Origin: Toxorhynchites rutilus septentrionalis
Taxonomy: Eukaryota > Arthropoda > Insecta > Diptera > Culicidae
Length of the DNA: 64,000 nt
Reading direction: 5' to 3'
NCBI RefSeq assembly: GCF_029784135.1
Contig: NC_073744.1
Coordinates: 109,190,766 to 109,254,765 of the forward strand
Below the pieces are notes generated by a model. That model was not told the origin of the DNA, did not search any database, and saw nothing but the letters and a program-made list of their open reading frames with translations. The translations under genes were made by a program, and so were the position numbers. Numbering within the stretch: position 1 is the first letter of the stretch; every line of letters begins with the position of its first letter. This document shows positions 42,799-53,149 of this stretch, in pieces.

Positions 42799-44064
42799 TC
42801 TGTTGGGGTTGTATTGTTATTTGTTGTTGGTGTCTGTTTTTGTTCATTTCTTGTTCTTTTCTTGTCTTTATTAGTTAGGGTTTCATCTTCGGATTTTTTA
42901 TCTGAATCTGAAGATGAGCCTTTCGCAATTTTTCTTTTATTTTTATTTTTGTTTGGAACATCGGAAGTATCCATGGAGATGACTGATTCGCTCTCAGATT
43001 CAGCTGATGAACTATCAGTTGTCGAATCTGTCATGGTAGTGTCAAGTGTAGTATCAATTGAAGGGGTGCTTTCGCGGCTGGAAGAGGCCGAAACGGCCGA
43101 GGCAGTTGCAGCGCAGTTGCATTTACAGTTGCAGCTGGTTACTGATTTTTGCAAGTTGGAGAGTTTGTCTTGCAAGACACTTGCATATGTTGGTCCATTA
43201 ATTTGTCCATTGTATTTGTCCTTTGCCTCTTTATAGGAGATACCATAGTCGACTCGGATTTTGGTAATATTATTTTCGCATTGCCATACAGGGCATTTCC
43301 TGTTCGAAGAGGAATGGTCCCCTTGGCAATTCACGCAAAATGCTGAAGCGTTGCAGGTTTTAGTTCCATCCTTTTGTTCTGGATGTTCTTGACCGCAATT
43401 TCTGCAAAGCGGGTTATCGCGTTTGCATCGTTTGCTTGTATGCCCAAATTTGTAGCATTTAAAGCATTGCATTGGGTTGGGATAGAAATTTCTAGTCCCA
43501 GCCCGAATAAATCCGAAATTAATAAAGTCTGGAACAACAGTTCCACGAATAGTTAAAATGAGAGTGGCAGTGAGTCGTGAGCACAACAATATTATTCTCC
43601 TTCCTGGTTATGTGCTTGACATCGATCACACCTTGATCGGAAAGCTCTGTAACCAGTTCGGATTCCTTGATGTCCATGACATCACGGCAAGTAACAACAC
43701 ATTTACGTTGGTTAAGGGTTGGGTGGTAAATCACTTCAATAGGGGTTCCGTCAATCAGTTGATTAATTAAAAGGAGCTTACCAATGATATCCTCATCCTT
43801 GGCCGTAAGGATATATTGAGTCCTCTTCTTGTCGTCTCGTTGCGGTCGCGTTGTGTAATATTTTTTTCCTACAGCGTTAGCGATCGTCTTGCTTACTATG
43901 AAAGGATTAGTCGGGATTATGTTCTCTCCTGTTGCACGAAGTAGCAGGATTTGAAGATTTCCGTTTAGTGGGTTGGCCCACCTTGGAGCGGTACGTTGGG
44001 TAGGTTTACCCTCGTACATGTTTGTAGCTCGGCCTCCCGGAGGCCCGGAGCTACTTGAAGCCAT
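42606..44064 (-). pseudogene. I-clade LINE ORF1 (gag-like, zinc knuckles)
   Basis: Begins at ATG 44064 with an N-terminal domain of about 170 residues (NGNLQILLLRATGENIIP, TPIEVIYHPTLNQRKCVV). A frame change near 43555 leads to NFGFIRAGTRNFYPNPMQ. Three CCHC-type knuckles follow: CFKCYKFGHTSKRC, CRNCGQEHPEQKDGTKTC and CVNCQGDHSSSNRKC. The C-terminal third is a Ser/Asp-rich acidic stretch, then a long Asn/Thr/Lys-rich low-complexity tail whose GTT/AAC codons form a microsatellite near 42740-42800. The protein would coat element RNA. One frameshift is the only clear lesion. Confidence 0.9.
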
Positions 44065-44281
44065 GCTGTTGTCTGGCTACACCCTAGGTATAGCCGATGA
44101 CTGGGGTTTTATTCGGGTTAAAACACTATATAATATTTATGGGGGCTTTACACTTAGGGAAATGTATGATGTATTTTTTGCCATCGCTCCCTTTTAACGC
44201 TCATTCGTTCGTCTCGTTGGACTCGCCCCTCTGGCTGAGTCTGCCGATTTGTCTCTATCCTGTGAGTGTGTACCGCTAGAG

Positions 44282-44288
44282 TATAAAA
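44282..44288 (+). promoter_or_regulatory. TATA box, H2A unit 1
   Basis: TATAAAA in GCTAGAGTATAAAACACGCGG, about 85 bp before the H2A coding remnant. It is conserved exactly in unit 2, where it also precedes H2A. Confidence 0.7.
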
Positions 44289-44362
44289 CACGCGGACCCC
44301 AAAAAAATATCTTATTTTCTTTCAAACCGTAAACCCGTGTGGTTGTACGGCATCGGCATCGT

Positions 44363-44590
44363 GGACGTAACAAAGGAGGACAAGTTAAGGGAAAGGCAAA
44401 GTCCCACTCGAACCGTGCAAGTGTGCAGTTCCCCGTAGGTGTATCCGCCAATTGCTCAGCAAGGGTAGCTAGGCCGAGCGCGTTTGTACCAGTGCACCAG
44501 TCCACCTAGCCGGCGTTATATAGTTTCGGCCGCCGAAGTGTTCGAGTTGGCTGGTAAAGCTGCTCGCGACGATAAGAAAAACCGCATTCA
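44363..44590 (+). pseudogene. Histone H2A pseudogene 3
   Basis: Lacks a start codon: CATCGTGGACGTAACAAAGG stands where ATGTCTGGTCGTGGTAAAGG would be expected. It then reads [20 protein letters not shown], a typical H2A tail and start of the fold. Indels disrupt the loop-1 region, but bases corresponding to NYAERVGAGAPVYLAAV are recognisable (GCCGAGCGCGTTTGTACCAG). The alpha3 region appears as EVFELAGKAARDDKK in another frame. It differs in its N-terminus from the 17716 and 35853 copies, so two H2A subtypes of this family exist in the window. Confidence 0.85.
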
Positions 44591-44808
44591 GAACAGAATA
44601 CATCAAGACAACAACAGGCAGTTGCAGCGAGTGGCGAGTGGCAAACGCAATCGCAAAACGGCATCGGGTAGCAGAAGAAAAAAGTTTGTTCTTTATACAA
44701 ACTGCTTTGGTGGCAAATCCAGCACAAGGCGGCATCGAGGGCGTTCGAAATGGTTTTTTTCAAAACCACGTGTACTAAATTTTCTAAATTGGAACCCCCA
44801 TAAAACAA

Positions 44809-44824
44809 GGCGCTTTTCAGGGCC
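44809..44824 (+). terminator. Histone-type stem-loop, H2A unit 1
   Basis: GGCGCT-TTTC-AGGGCC, one stem mismatch, about 220 bp after the H2A core. Identical to 22372 and 26981. Confidence 0.65.
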
Positions 44825-45399
44825 ATTAAACCTTCCAAAAAAGAGTTTAGGAAATACAGTTCAATGCTTTCTAAAACAATATCCAAAATAATAATAAAAC
44901 ACAAATTGATTTTTTCATAATTTGTTTACCAGGATATGATGAGTATGTGAATTTGGCAGTTGCTCTGAGCTTATTGATTTTCACCAATTCTTAAATTGCT
45001 TCTAGATTGAAAGTACAGTAATTTACACTTATCTCGACATTTAGCTAATTGGACGGACCTGCAATGCGACATATTTAGTTGGACATTTTTGTAAACATAG
45101 AGTTCGAGGTCCAAATTATGACCCCACATTGAAAGTCGACACTGTACCACTGTCATCGCAAATGTTCAATTACAGGTTAAAATTACCTCCAATCCGATAC
45201 TGAGTGGTGGTAATGCGACGTGCCATTGAATGTAATTTACTGTAAAATATGTCACAAGCTGGATGGGAAGAAGTTTTCCAACTGTGAAAGCTGTGGCGAG
45301 TGGCAAATTCAATCGCTAAACAGATAGGTTTAGCCGAACAATATGGGGATATCGAGTGATAACAAAACAATAAACTCTTTAGATTGAAGATAATTTTGT

Positions 45400-45415
45400 G
45401 ATCCTGAAAAGGACC
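45400..45415 (-). terminator. Histone-type stem-loop on minus strand
   Basis: Minus-strand GGTCCT-TTTC-AGGATC, the same as at 22983. It sits between the two H2A units, facing the opposite way. Confidence 0.55.
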
Positions 45416-45575
45416 CTTTTTAGCCTGCATGTGAATCCAACGAGCGAACAAATCGTAATGAATGTATTTTTTTGCCATCGCTCCCTTTTAACGCTCATTC
45501 GTTCGTCTCGTTGGACTCGCCCCACTGGCTGAGTCTGCCGATTTGTCTCTATCCTGTGAGTGTGTACCGCTAGAG

Positions 45576-45582
45576 TATAAAA
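45576..45582 (+). promoter_or_regulatory. TATA box, H2A unit 2
   Basis: TATAAAA in GCTAGAGTATAAAACACGCGG, about 80 bp before the H2A remnant. Confidence 0.7.
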
Positions 45583-45654
45583 CACGCGGACCCCAAAAAA
45601 TATCTTATTTTCTCTCAAACCGTAAACCCGTGTGGTTGTACGGCGTCGTCATCG

Positions 45655-45885
45655 TGGGCGTAACAAAGGAGGACAAGTTAAGGGAAAGGCAAAGTCTCAC
45701 TCGAACCGTGCAGGTCTCCAGTTCCCTGTTGGTCGCATTCACTGATTGCTCCGCAAGGGTAACTAGGCCGAACGGATTGGTGCCGGAGCGCCAGTATACC
45801 TAACAGCGATTATAGAGTTTCGGCCGTCGGAGTGCTCGAGTTGGCTTGCAAAGCTGCTCACGACAATCAGAAAACCCGCATCAAG
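45655..45885 (+). pseudogene. Histone H2A pseudogene 4 (best preserved)
   Basis: No start codon, but a long run in one frame reads [25 protein letters not shown], stop, LLRKGN, stop, AERIGAGAPVYLTAIIEF. Two point nonsense changes (His-Arg and Asn-Tyr positions) and no indel through the first half of the histone fold make it the least damaged H2A here. A 1-bp shift then gives VLELACKAAHDNQKTRIKN. After that the sequence diverges from H2A, and the final 45 or so residues are absent. A perfect stem-loop follows at 46122. The unit has a good TATA box, so transcription is conceivable, but no histone could be made. Confidence 0.88.
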
Positions 45886-46121
45886 AACAGAGCAGCTTCG
45901 GTTCGGCGCTCATCAAGGCAACAATTAGTTTCAGTGAGTGGCAAAGTGTTTCTCCGGCACGTCGCATTAAATGTAATTTACTGAACAACATGTCACAAGC
46001 TGGATGGGAAGAAATTTTCCAACTGTGAAAGCTGTGGCGAGTGGCAAACGCAATAGCTAAACAGGAATGTTTAACCGAACAAGATGAGAATATCGAGTGA
46101 TAACAAAAACACAACACCAAA

Positions 46122-46137
46122 GGTTCTTTTCAGAACC
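46122..46137 (+). terminator. Histone 3' stem-loop, perfect
   Basis: GGTTCT-TTTC-AGAACC flanked by CACCAAA and ATCA, as at 23354. Confidence 0.85.
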
Positions 46138-46285
46138 ATCAACATATTCATAAAGAGTAAACAGTCAACTAATCCATTTTTCAGGTAGATAGGTAGGTAT
46201 TCACGTAGGAGAAGAAAATAAAACAATATATTTAAAATATATATTTAACAAAAGCTGTCCCCTTTGTATAGTCCTACGTCACTCC

Positions 46286-46306
46286 GGTTATGTCCCCGAC
46301 ATTACC
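46286..46306 (+). other. End hairpin of H2A unit 2
   Basis: GGTTATGTC, loop CCC, GACATTACC: 9-bp arms with one mismatch, placed right after TAGTCCTACGTCACTCC. It occupies the same place as the B-end hairpins, with a paired change in the stem. Confidence 0.65.
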
Positions 46307-46394
46307 CACCCGTCTTTTTTTTTGATAATCATATATGGATGGTAAGTATGCATTATTTAGCACAGTAAAATCATTCTATTGAAATTAATTATAT

Positions 46395-46668
46395 CTTCTT
46401 CTTCTTCTTCAATGGCACTAACGTTCCTTGAGGAACTTCGCCGTCTCAACGTAGTATTACTTGCGTCATTTTTATTAGTACTTAGTTGAGATTTCTATAC
46501 CAAATAACACACCTTGAATGCATTCTGAGTGGCAAGCTCTAGAATACGCGTGATCACAGTGCAAGTCGGAGGAAATTTCTTTGACGAAAAATTCCCCCGA
46601 CCAAAACGGGAATCGAACCCGAACACCCGGCATGTTAGTTATGACGCTAACCACTCGGCCAAGGGAGC
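46395..46668 (-). mobile_element. tRNA-derived SINE, GAA-tailed, full length
   Basis: The 8-bp duplication AATTATAT lies at 46387-46394 and 46669-46676. Minus-strand head GGCCGAGTGGTTAGCGTCAT with B-box GGTTCGATTCCCG, body of about 200 bp, and 3' GAAGAAGAAGAAG tail. It is the best reference copy in the window. Confidence 0.9.
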
Positions 46669-46676
46669 AATTATAT

Positions 46677-46884
46677 AATAGTTTTAATATTTTCTTAATT
46701 TTTCAGATTCCGGATTTATGCGTACCTTACGCTTGAATGGAGGACACCAATGTGGCTATGGAAATGTTCTATATTATTCTTATTTCCATTATTTCCCGGA
46801 AAATACTAAGTTTGCTGGACAATATTTGTTTAACTGAGACGAATCAGCAAATATCCACGAGAGATAAATTACCATGGGTATAGT
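46677..46884. other. Unassigned spacer
   Basis: AT-rich, no feature recognised. It ends at the T-run before the next A-end. Confidence 0.45.
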
Positions 46885-47138
46885 TTTTGACGTAGGACTA
46901 CGTCTTTCATTTCTATACCGGGGTGTAAAATCAAAGTTTCGAAAACGAAAGCGTTACGCCGGAGACCGAGATTTTGAGCGTTAATAGCTCCTAAACAACT
47001 GAACGAAATGGTATGATAAACACTTCATTCGAAAGATAAAATGTCTACGCGTTATATACTTGTTACTTTTTGATCCAAAAACTTGTTTCAATAGTCTTAA
47101 AATTGCTTTCAAAACAGGCTATTGAAATCACCAATCGG

Positions 47139-47145
47139 TATATAA
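47139..47145 (+). promoter_or_regulatory. TATA-like box, composite copy 4
   Basis: TATATAA in CCAATCGGTATATAAGCGAG, as in copy 2. Confidence 0.5.
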
Positions 47146-48450
47146 GCGAGCGGCGCTCGGAAATCCACTCAGTTCTAATTGAACAGCGATTGGAGCATGT
47201 TGTCGCTGTTGCGGTGAAGCTCTTTATTTATCATGAAAGCGCGGATGAACGGTGTCACCAAGAGCCTGTTTGTGCACCCTAGGCCAGAAGGGAATCTATC
47301 AGGAGGAGAGTGATGCCACAAACGGTTCCCTGGGAAGACATCGCTACACACACATACACGCGCGGCTATTAACAGGTGGTTATCGAGTTGGCATTAACCA
47401 CTGGTGGGCTTCCAGTATCGAGGAAAATGTGGAAATATCTAATCGTTACTGAAAATAATCTGCCAGTTCCTTTGGGAATTTTCAAAATATATTCATGTGA
47501 AAGAGTTTAATTGAATGTTTTCTATCCATGTAACACTGTGACCAAATATGTTTCAATCAAGTGCTATTAACAGGTGGTTATCGAGTTGGCATTAACCACT
47601 GGTGGGCTTCCAGTATCGAGGAAAATGTGGAAATATCTAATCGTTACTGAAAATAATCTGCCAGTTCCTCTGGGAATTTTCAAAATATATTCATGTGAAA
47701 GAGTTTAATTGAATGTTTTCTATCCATGTTACACTGTGACCAAATATGTTTCAATCAAGTGCTATTAACAGGTGGTTATCGAGTTGGCATTAACCACTGG
47801 TGGGCTTCCAGTATCGAGGAAAATGTGGAAATATCTAATCGTTACTGAAAATAATCTGCCAGTTCCTTTGGGAATTTTCAAAATATATTCATGTGAAAGA
47901 GTTTAATTGAATGTTTTCTATCCATGTAACACTGTGACCAAATACATTTGGTTTTGTGGTTTTTCAATCAATCGCAATTAACAGGATAGCTTCAGAAGAT
48001 TATTCTTCTCCATCAGTAGGATATTTCCGTATCCAATATTGTATGCGCCCGCAATCGATTATTGCTCAGTCGCCGAAAGTTCCGAGCTCAGAGAGTTCAT
48101 TCCCCTCTAGTTTGCCTTCCAAATTGCCATCGTAAACCACACCTTCTCTCGATTCAATCACACACAAAAAGCATACTTAAGCGATATTCTGGTGGTGAGA
48201 CAAATTCATTTTTCGTGAGGACATCGACAAGACAACATCGTTGCCTAACGTGCTGGAGGAGGTGGACGGCGAAGGATCGACACATACACGCGCAGAACTC
48301 TTTCCGTTAGGATGCCACTCAGCATCGGGAAAGTTCCGGAAAGATCTAATCATTGCTGGAAAATAATCTGCCAGTTCCTCTGGGAATTTTCAAAATATAT
48401 TCATGTGAAAGAGTTTAGTTGAATGTTTTCTATCCATGTTACACTGTGAC

Positions 48451-49101
48451 TAGAGGTGTGCAATCCAGCTCATCATGATGAACAGCTCAGATCAGCTCAG
48501 TTGTCAGAGTCGACATCTGGTGGCGACTTTCAATTTGGGTCCCAAACTCGATAGTGTAATCTTTATCAGATTAGAAGACGAAGCCAGTTTAAAATGTTAA
48601 AATTTAAATGAATTTTTGTCTATACATTTCCGATATTTTTACTGAGACTTTTCATTATAATATAAAATTGTCTTCAAGAAGAATTTTTTGAGATTTTTTC
48701 ACCGCCTACAAACAAAGTGTTTTAGACTAATTTAATACACAGACTTTAATTTTCATTCATAATTTGAATTTTAAAAACGTGCTCATTCTGCCTGAAAGTC
48801 AATTATTATTTTTGGCGCCCCCTAAAACAAAGCCCAATTCCGTCAACCCGAATATAACAGTTGAAAAGACAAGGAACAAATGAAACTGAACTGATATCAT
48901 AACACGGAGAGCGAGAGACGGTCAGTTCATTTGAATATTACAGCTCACACACTCTCTTCAATTCTACAGCTCTTTTCTCTCCTTCATCATCATCAAAGTG
49001 AGCTGAAGAGCTGTTTGATTTTTTTTGCGAGCTGTTCCGCGTCAACTCACTTCAAAGAGTCGATTCTTCGGAACAGCTCATGAGCGGATGGCACATCTCT
49101 A
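48451..49101. mobile_element. hAT MITE, 651 bp
   Basis: The ends TAGAGGTGTGC and GCACATCTCTA form 11-bp inverted repeats with one mismatch. The 8-bp duplication ACTGTGAC lies at 48443-48450 and 49102-49109. It interrupts an S unit whose intact form reads ACACTGTGACCAAATATG. Subterminal GAGCTGTT/AACAGCTC motifs recur inside, as in many hAT elements. No transposase coding. Confidence 0.92.
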
Positions 49102-49811
49102 ACTGTGACCAAATATGTTTCAATCAAGTGCTATTAACAGGTGGTTATCGAGTTGGCATTAACCACTGGTGGGTTTCCAGTATCGAGGAAAATGTGGAAA
49201 TATCTAATCGTTACTGAAAATAATCTGCCAGTTCCTTTGGGAATTTTCAAAATATATTCATGTGAAAGAGTTTAATTGAATGTTTTCTATCCATGTAACA
49301 CTGTGACCAAATACATTTGGTTTTGTGGTTTTTCAATCAATCGCAATTAACAGGATAGCTTCAGAAGATTATTCTTCCCCATCAGTAGGATATTTCCGTA
49401 TCCAATATTGTATGCGCCCGCAATCAGGATAGCTTCTGAAGATTATTCTTCCCCATCAGTAGGATATTTCCGTATCCAATATTGGATGCATAAAACCTTG
49501 TGGCTCCAACGTAACGCTCTCGTTTTCGAAGTTCTCCAAATATTCATTCATTCAGAATGAATTCAGATTCAACTTCAAACAAATGATCTCTAAATCAACG
49601 ATAGTCCTACGTCACCCTTGCGGTTATACCATAGATATAACCCACTTCCTGATTTTAAATTCGGCTCACAATTTTACACACGCAACATGGCGGAAAAATA
49701 AATTATTCATTTTAGTTTCAGGCCTAAATCGCTTGCTGAGAAAACACCGAGGTTTCTCCCTTTAAGATCTGCAACTTCATAGGAACTGGATCCTTTTCGA
49801 GAAAGAATAAC

Positions 49812-50778
49812 TCAGGGTTCATACACTTCGCCTAATTTGGCGTTAAAATTATCCCTAGCTGAGGATTGACGGAAAGTCCTTTTATAGACACGTTGACCTA
49901 TATCGAAAATCGGTGAGTAACGCTTATGTCTGAAATCATATTTCTTTCTAGTAGTCTCGTGAGCTCGCTTTAAATGAATAGTCACATTTTCGTAAACAGT
50001 TTTACTGATTGTTTTCAATCGCTTTAATCTCTCCTCTGGAGAGTAATCATCTTCATCTTGTAGTAGATGTTCGGTTCCTTTCGTCACGATTTCGTGTCCG
50101 AAGATCACTCGATAAGGTGTATATTTTGTAGTAGAGTGGATTGTGTTATTCAACACAAATTCCACTTCAGATATTTTCGTATCCCATACTCTTTGATTTT
50201 CCCGTACGTAGCTCCTAATCATCGCATTGATCGTGCGGTTTAGTCGTTCTGTGGGGTTTGCTTGGCTATGATGCCTCGCACTGGCGTTGGATTTCATATT
50301 TATTGAGCATTTCTTGAAATTCTTTGGATAGAAATGTTGTTGCGTTGTCGGTTATTATAAATTGGGGAACAGACAACCGTCTGAACCACAACTGTTCAAC
50401 GTTTTCACAAACGCTGCTTGAAGAAATTTTCCGAACAGGAATCAACAGACAGTATTTTGAAAATACGTCCATGAGAACAAGCAAATGGGTATTGCCTCGA
50501 GCACTTCTCGGGAGAGATTGGATGTAATCCATTGTTAGCATCTGAAAAGGTCTGGTCGTAACACGCTGGTTGCCCATTTCGGGAACAACAGACGTTGTCG
50601 AATGCTTGATCCGTTTGCAAATATCGCAATTGAGTACATATTTCTTTATGTCCGCGGCCATACGTGGCCAATAATAACGCTTTTTGATTTTCTCAACCGT
50701 TTTTTCATATCCAATATGGAATGAATTATCATTTTCTTTCATCAGAATGTCCTTGCGCGACGATTCTGGAACACACAA
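49812..50778 (-). pseudogene. Gypsy integrase
   Basis: The N-terminal zinc region reads FHIGYEKT and YYWPRMAADIKKYVLNCDIC. The catalytic core has LTMDYIQSL (first Asp), FIITDNATTF (second Asp) and NPTERLNRTINAMIR (Glu), so the DDE triad is present. The C-terminal part with YSPIFDIGQRVYKR follows. A frame change near 50280, inside the core, splits the protein: one frame ends after YEIQRQCEAS, the other starts about ten codons earlier. One zinc-binding His is not evident. Not functional. Confidence 0.85.
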
Positions 50779-50811
50779 TTTCCAATCAAAGGTGTAATCT
50801 AAAACATCAGA

Positions 50812-52300
50812 TTACGAGGAAACAAGCTTATAAAGCTTTCCCTTTTCAAGTTTAAAGTCCATGTACTTCTCGGGTTCACGCTGAATTGAAATGAACAGTC
50901 GAGAGTACCAATTATATCTGGTTTCTATCTCTGAGATCTCCAGTGACCTTTTACAAAGCGTCTGGTACAACGTTCTCTTTCCCTTTACGATGTCATCCAA
51001 GTATACAAAAATATTGGGTTCGAGTTCTCCAAATCCCAATACTCTGTCCATTAATTTGCTCAATGTCGCAGGACTATTCATTAGTCCGAATGGCAATCTT
51101 TTGAACTGGAAAAGTCCTCGTGCAGGGATCGAAAAGGCTGTATATGGACGAGATTCTACGCTAAGGGGAATTTGAAGAAATGCTTGACTAAGGTCAATGG
51201 TTGTTAAATACTTGAATGATCCATGATGAATCGACTTAAAATGCGATTTTGATGAGGAAGTGGATAAGCATCACGTTTCGTACGCTCGTTTAATTTCCTC
51301 GCATCGAGACATAGCCTCACATCTTCGCTACCTCGCTTCGCAACTGGGACCACAGGTTGTGCCCATTCTGATCGTGATGATTCAACAATATCGTCTCTGA
51401 TCATGTTATCTAATGCTCGATGGATTTTACGTTGTGTTTCAGGGCTCCAGGGGTATGGGTTTTTCCGTATTGAAGGTTGGTTTCGAAACTCATCTTTGAT
51501 TTCAATAGAGTGTGTGAGTAATTTAGTACAACCTATATCTCCAGGAGTGGGTACTAAAAATAACTTTTTGACTTCGTTCAGTTCTTCTTGCTCTCTGAGT
51601 GATTCATCTTCTCCGTGATCTTCGATTTCATCTATCACTTCAATGAATGAATCTCGGAGTGATGGGTAAATTCCGAATTCGTCCCAAAACGACATGCCTG
51701 GATAGCATGGTCGCTTTAATAAGGGAGCGACAACAAACGATACAAATTTCATTATTCCATTAAATGAAACTGGAATATCAATTTCTCCTAGCACTTCTAC
51801 TGGATGTTCTTCAGCTGTAACTAAGGTTAAATTTGATGGTGTGTACGAAAGAATCAAGTTTGCAATTATTCTTTCGGAACCTCTTCCCAAAATGTTTCTA
51901 TTTGTACCACTGTCTAGAAGAGCTAAAAGTTTCATCCCTAGCAAATCGATTCTAACAAACGGTCTGTTATCACCGTGTGGGTGGAGAAAAATTGTGTTGA
52001 CCTCCTCGTCACACTGTGGAACAGACTGTACAGAATAGTAACCGCGTTGTCCACGGATATTACTTTTGTCACTTCTATCAGAATGAGGCCTTTCGGGAAA
52101 TGATGTTTGACTACTCTGCCTCATAGAGCCGTTATCCGCACCATCGTATCGAATTTTCCATTTGTGAATTGGAAATCGTTTATTAGCATTTAAATTATCT
52201 TGGTTTCGCGGTTGTGGTGACACCTTTTCGGATTGCCCAGGATCACCTCTTTCTACAATGTCATTTAATTTTGCTTCTACTAATTTTTTGTCTTTTTAAA
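50812..52300 (-). pseudogene. Gypsy protease and partial reverse transcriptase
   Basis: Protease: LLALLDSGTNRNILG with the active-site Asp-Ser-Gly. The RT start shows LTHSIEIKDEFRNQP, DIVESSRSEWAQPVVPVAKR and RLCLDARKLNERTKRDAYPLP. After a frame change near 51210 the RT continues with RLPFGLMNSPATLSKLMDRV and FVYLDDIV, the catalytic YLDD motif. Soon after VYLDD the sequence jumps to unrelated residues and stops at 50812. The connection domain and RNase H are gone. Typical of an old, deleted copy. Confidence 0.85.
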
Positions 52301-52407
52301 CCAATCCAAGAACCGTCTATACGCAAACTTTGGTTTGGAATTCTCGGAATAATGTGACTCTTTCGATTGAATCGATTCGGTCGTTCTATCAAATGGTGTA
52401 CTATTTT

Positions 52408-52968
52408 TTATTCATTTGGAAAATCTGGATTTTCTATCACGATTGCATTTTGTTCGTCAGGTAATGCATAGCGCATTCTAAGTAAGCTATTATTTACGAT
52501 ATCGATCTCTGCTCTCCGTACTTCTGGATACGGTGATGCAACAGAGTAAAAACTATTCAAAAGCCTCACACACTGACCTGCTGTTTCTGAAATTGAGTTT
52601 TTATCAGGCTCTTCTGTAGCATGAACTTTTGCTCTCAGCATACGAAAGTGTAAATGAAGTAAACGAGACTTGAACTTTTGATCAGGAGCTTTTTTATACC
52701 GCCTACTTTCTAGAGCATTTCTAATCTCTTGCACTTTCCCTACACACGTTTCGAGTTCATCAATCAATGATTCCCATGCTTTATCATAATTGATTTCTAA
52801 CTTATTTTCTTCTTTTTCTCGTTTCAGCTCAGCTCTACACTTTCGTTCCAGCGATGCTCTTGAACCTGAGCTGGCATCAATGCGACGGATAATCAACTCG
52901 TGATATAGTTCGTCGTCCAACAAATGCGCGACATTCAACCCAAAGTATTGTGTGATGAAATGTTCCAT
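52408..52968 (-). pseudogene. Gypsy gag-like ORF
   Basis: A 186-residue frame from ATG at 52968 to a stop at 52408, upstream of protease in element orientation. The sequence is charged and helical (LERKCRAELKREKEENKLEI, DELETCVGKVQEIRNALESR), with no zinc knuckle. Past the stop the same frame stays open for about 35 codons, so gag was probably longer. I identify it by position and not by motif. Confidence 0.55.
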
Positions 52969-53149
52969 GGCGAAATGATAATGGCGGAAATTGAATACAA
53001 AAGAAATTCCTTTTCACTAAATATTCGAACTGATTTTTTTTAATAAATTAAGTTTATTCTCTTGTCTTTTTATTTGCGAGAGAAACTAATAAAAAAACCG
53101 CTCTACGATTGAAGATTAGCACTGTTGAAATTCGTCCATCTACTACTAC

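Larger units (their letters stand above)
38785..44165 (-). mobile_element. I-clade LINE, nearly complete
   Basis: Minus-strand element with 5'UTR (44065-44165), ORF1 (three CCHC knuckles), ORF2 (EN, RT, RNase H) and a 3' region ending in a TAA-rich stretch (GATAATAAATAA on minus) near 38785. Domain order and the TAA-rich end fit the I clade. Only one frameshift was seen in each ORF. The 5' end meets histone promoter sequence at about 44168. Target duplications were not resolved. Confidence 0.85.
44168..46310 (+). repeat. Two tandem H2A-derived units
   Basis: Unit 1 (44168-45469) and unit 2 (45470-46310) start with the same sequence, GCCATCGCTCCCTTTTAACG. Each has a TATA box about 110 bp on, an H2A pseudogene and a stem-loop. 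Unit 1 also has a minus-strand stem-loop at 45400. The unit 2 right end is GTCCTACGTCACTCCGGTTA with a hairpin at 46286-46306. The 1.3-kb period is much shorter than a complete histone repeat with five genes. Confidence 0.8.
46889..49652 (+). repeat. Histone-associated composite, copy 4
   Basis: A-end palindrome at 46889-46904, TATA box at 47139, three S units from 47365, an L unit with its block at 48062, then an S unit split by the hAT MITE. A last S/L part leads to a B-end hairpin at 49622-49642 and CACTTCCTG. Near 49430 an L fragment is partly duplicated (AGGATAGCTTCTGAAGATTA twice). This is the shortest complete member, and useful as a type copy once the MITE is subtracted (about 2.1 kb). 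Confidence 0.85.
49660..53100 (-). mobile_element. Ty3/gypsy retrotransposon, decayed, LTRs not found
   Basis: Minus-strand order gag, protease, RT, integrase fits Ty3/gypsy. RNase H and the RT C-terminus are deleted, and no pair of LTRs can be seen at the edges, so the copy is internal sequence only or its LTRs have diverged or been lost. It lies between composite copy 4 and a Jockey LINE. Confidence 0.75.

Noticed and set aside
42740..42800. Asn-repeat protein of its own on either strand
   Set aside because: It is the low-complexity tail of the I-clade ORF1.
7189..49652. Composite family as Helitrons (hairpin near one end)
   Set aside because: No TC start, no CTRR end after the hairpin, and the other end carries its own palindrome.
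49660..53100. LTR pair for the gypsy element
   Set aside because: I compared the sequence at both edges and found no shared block; the LTRs are missing or too diverged to see by eye.
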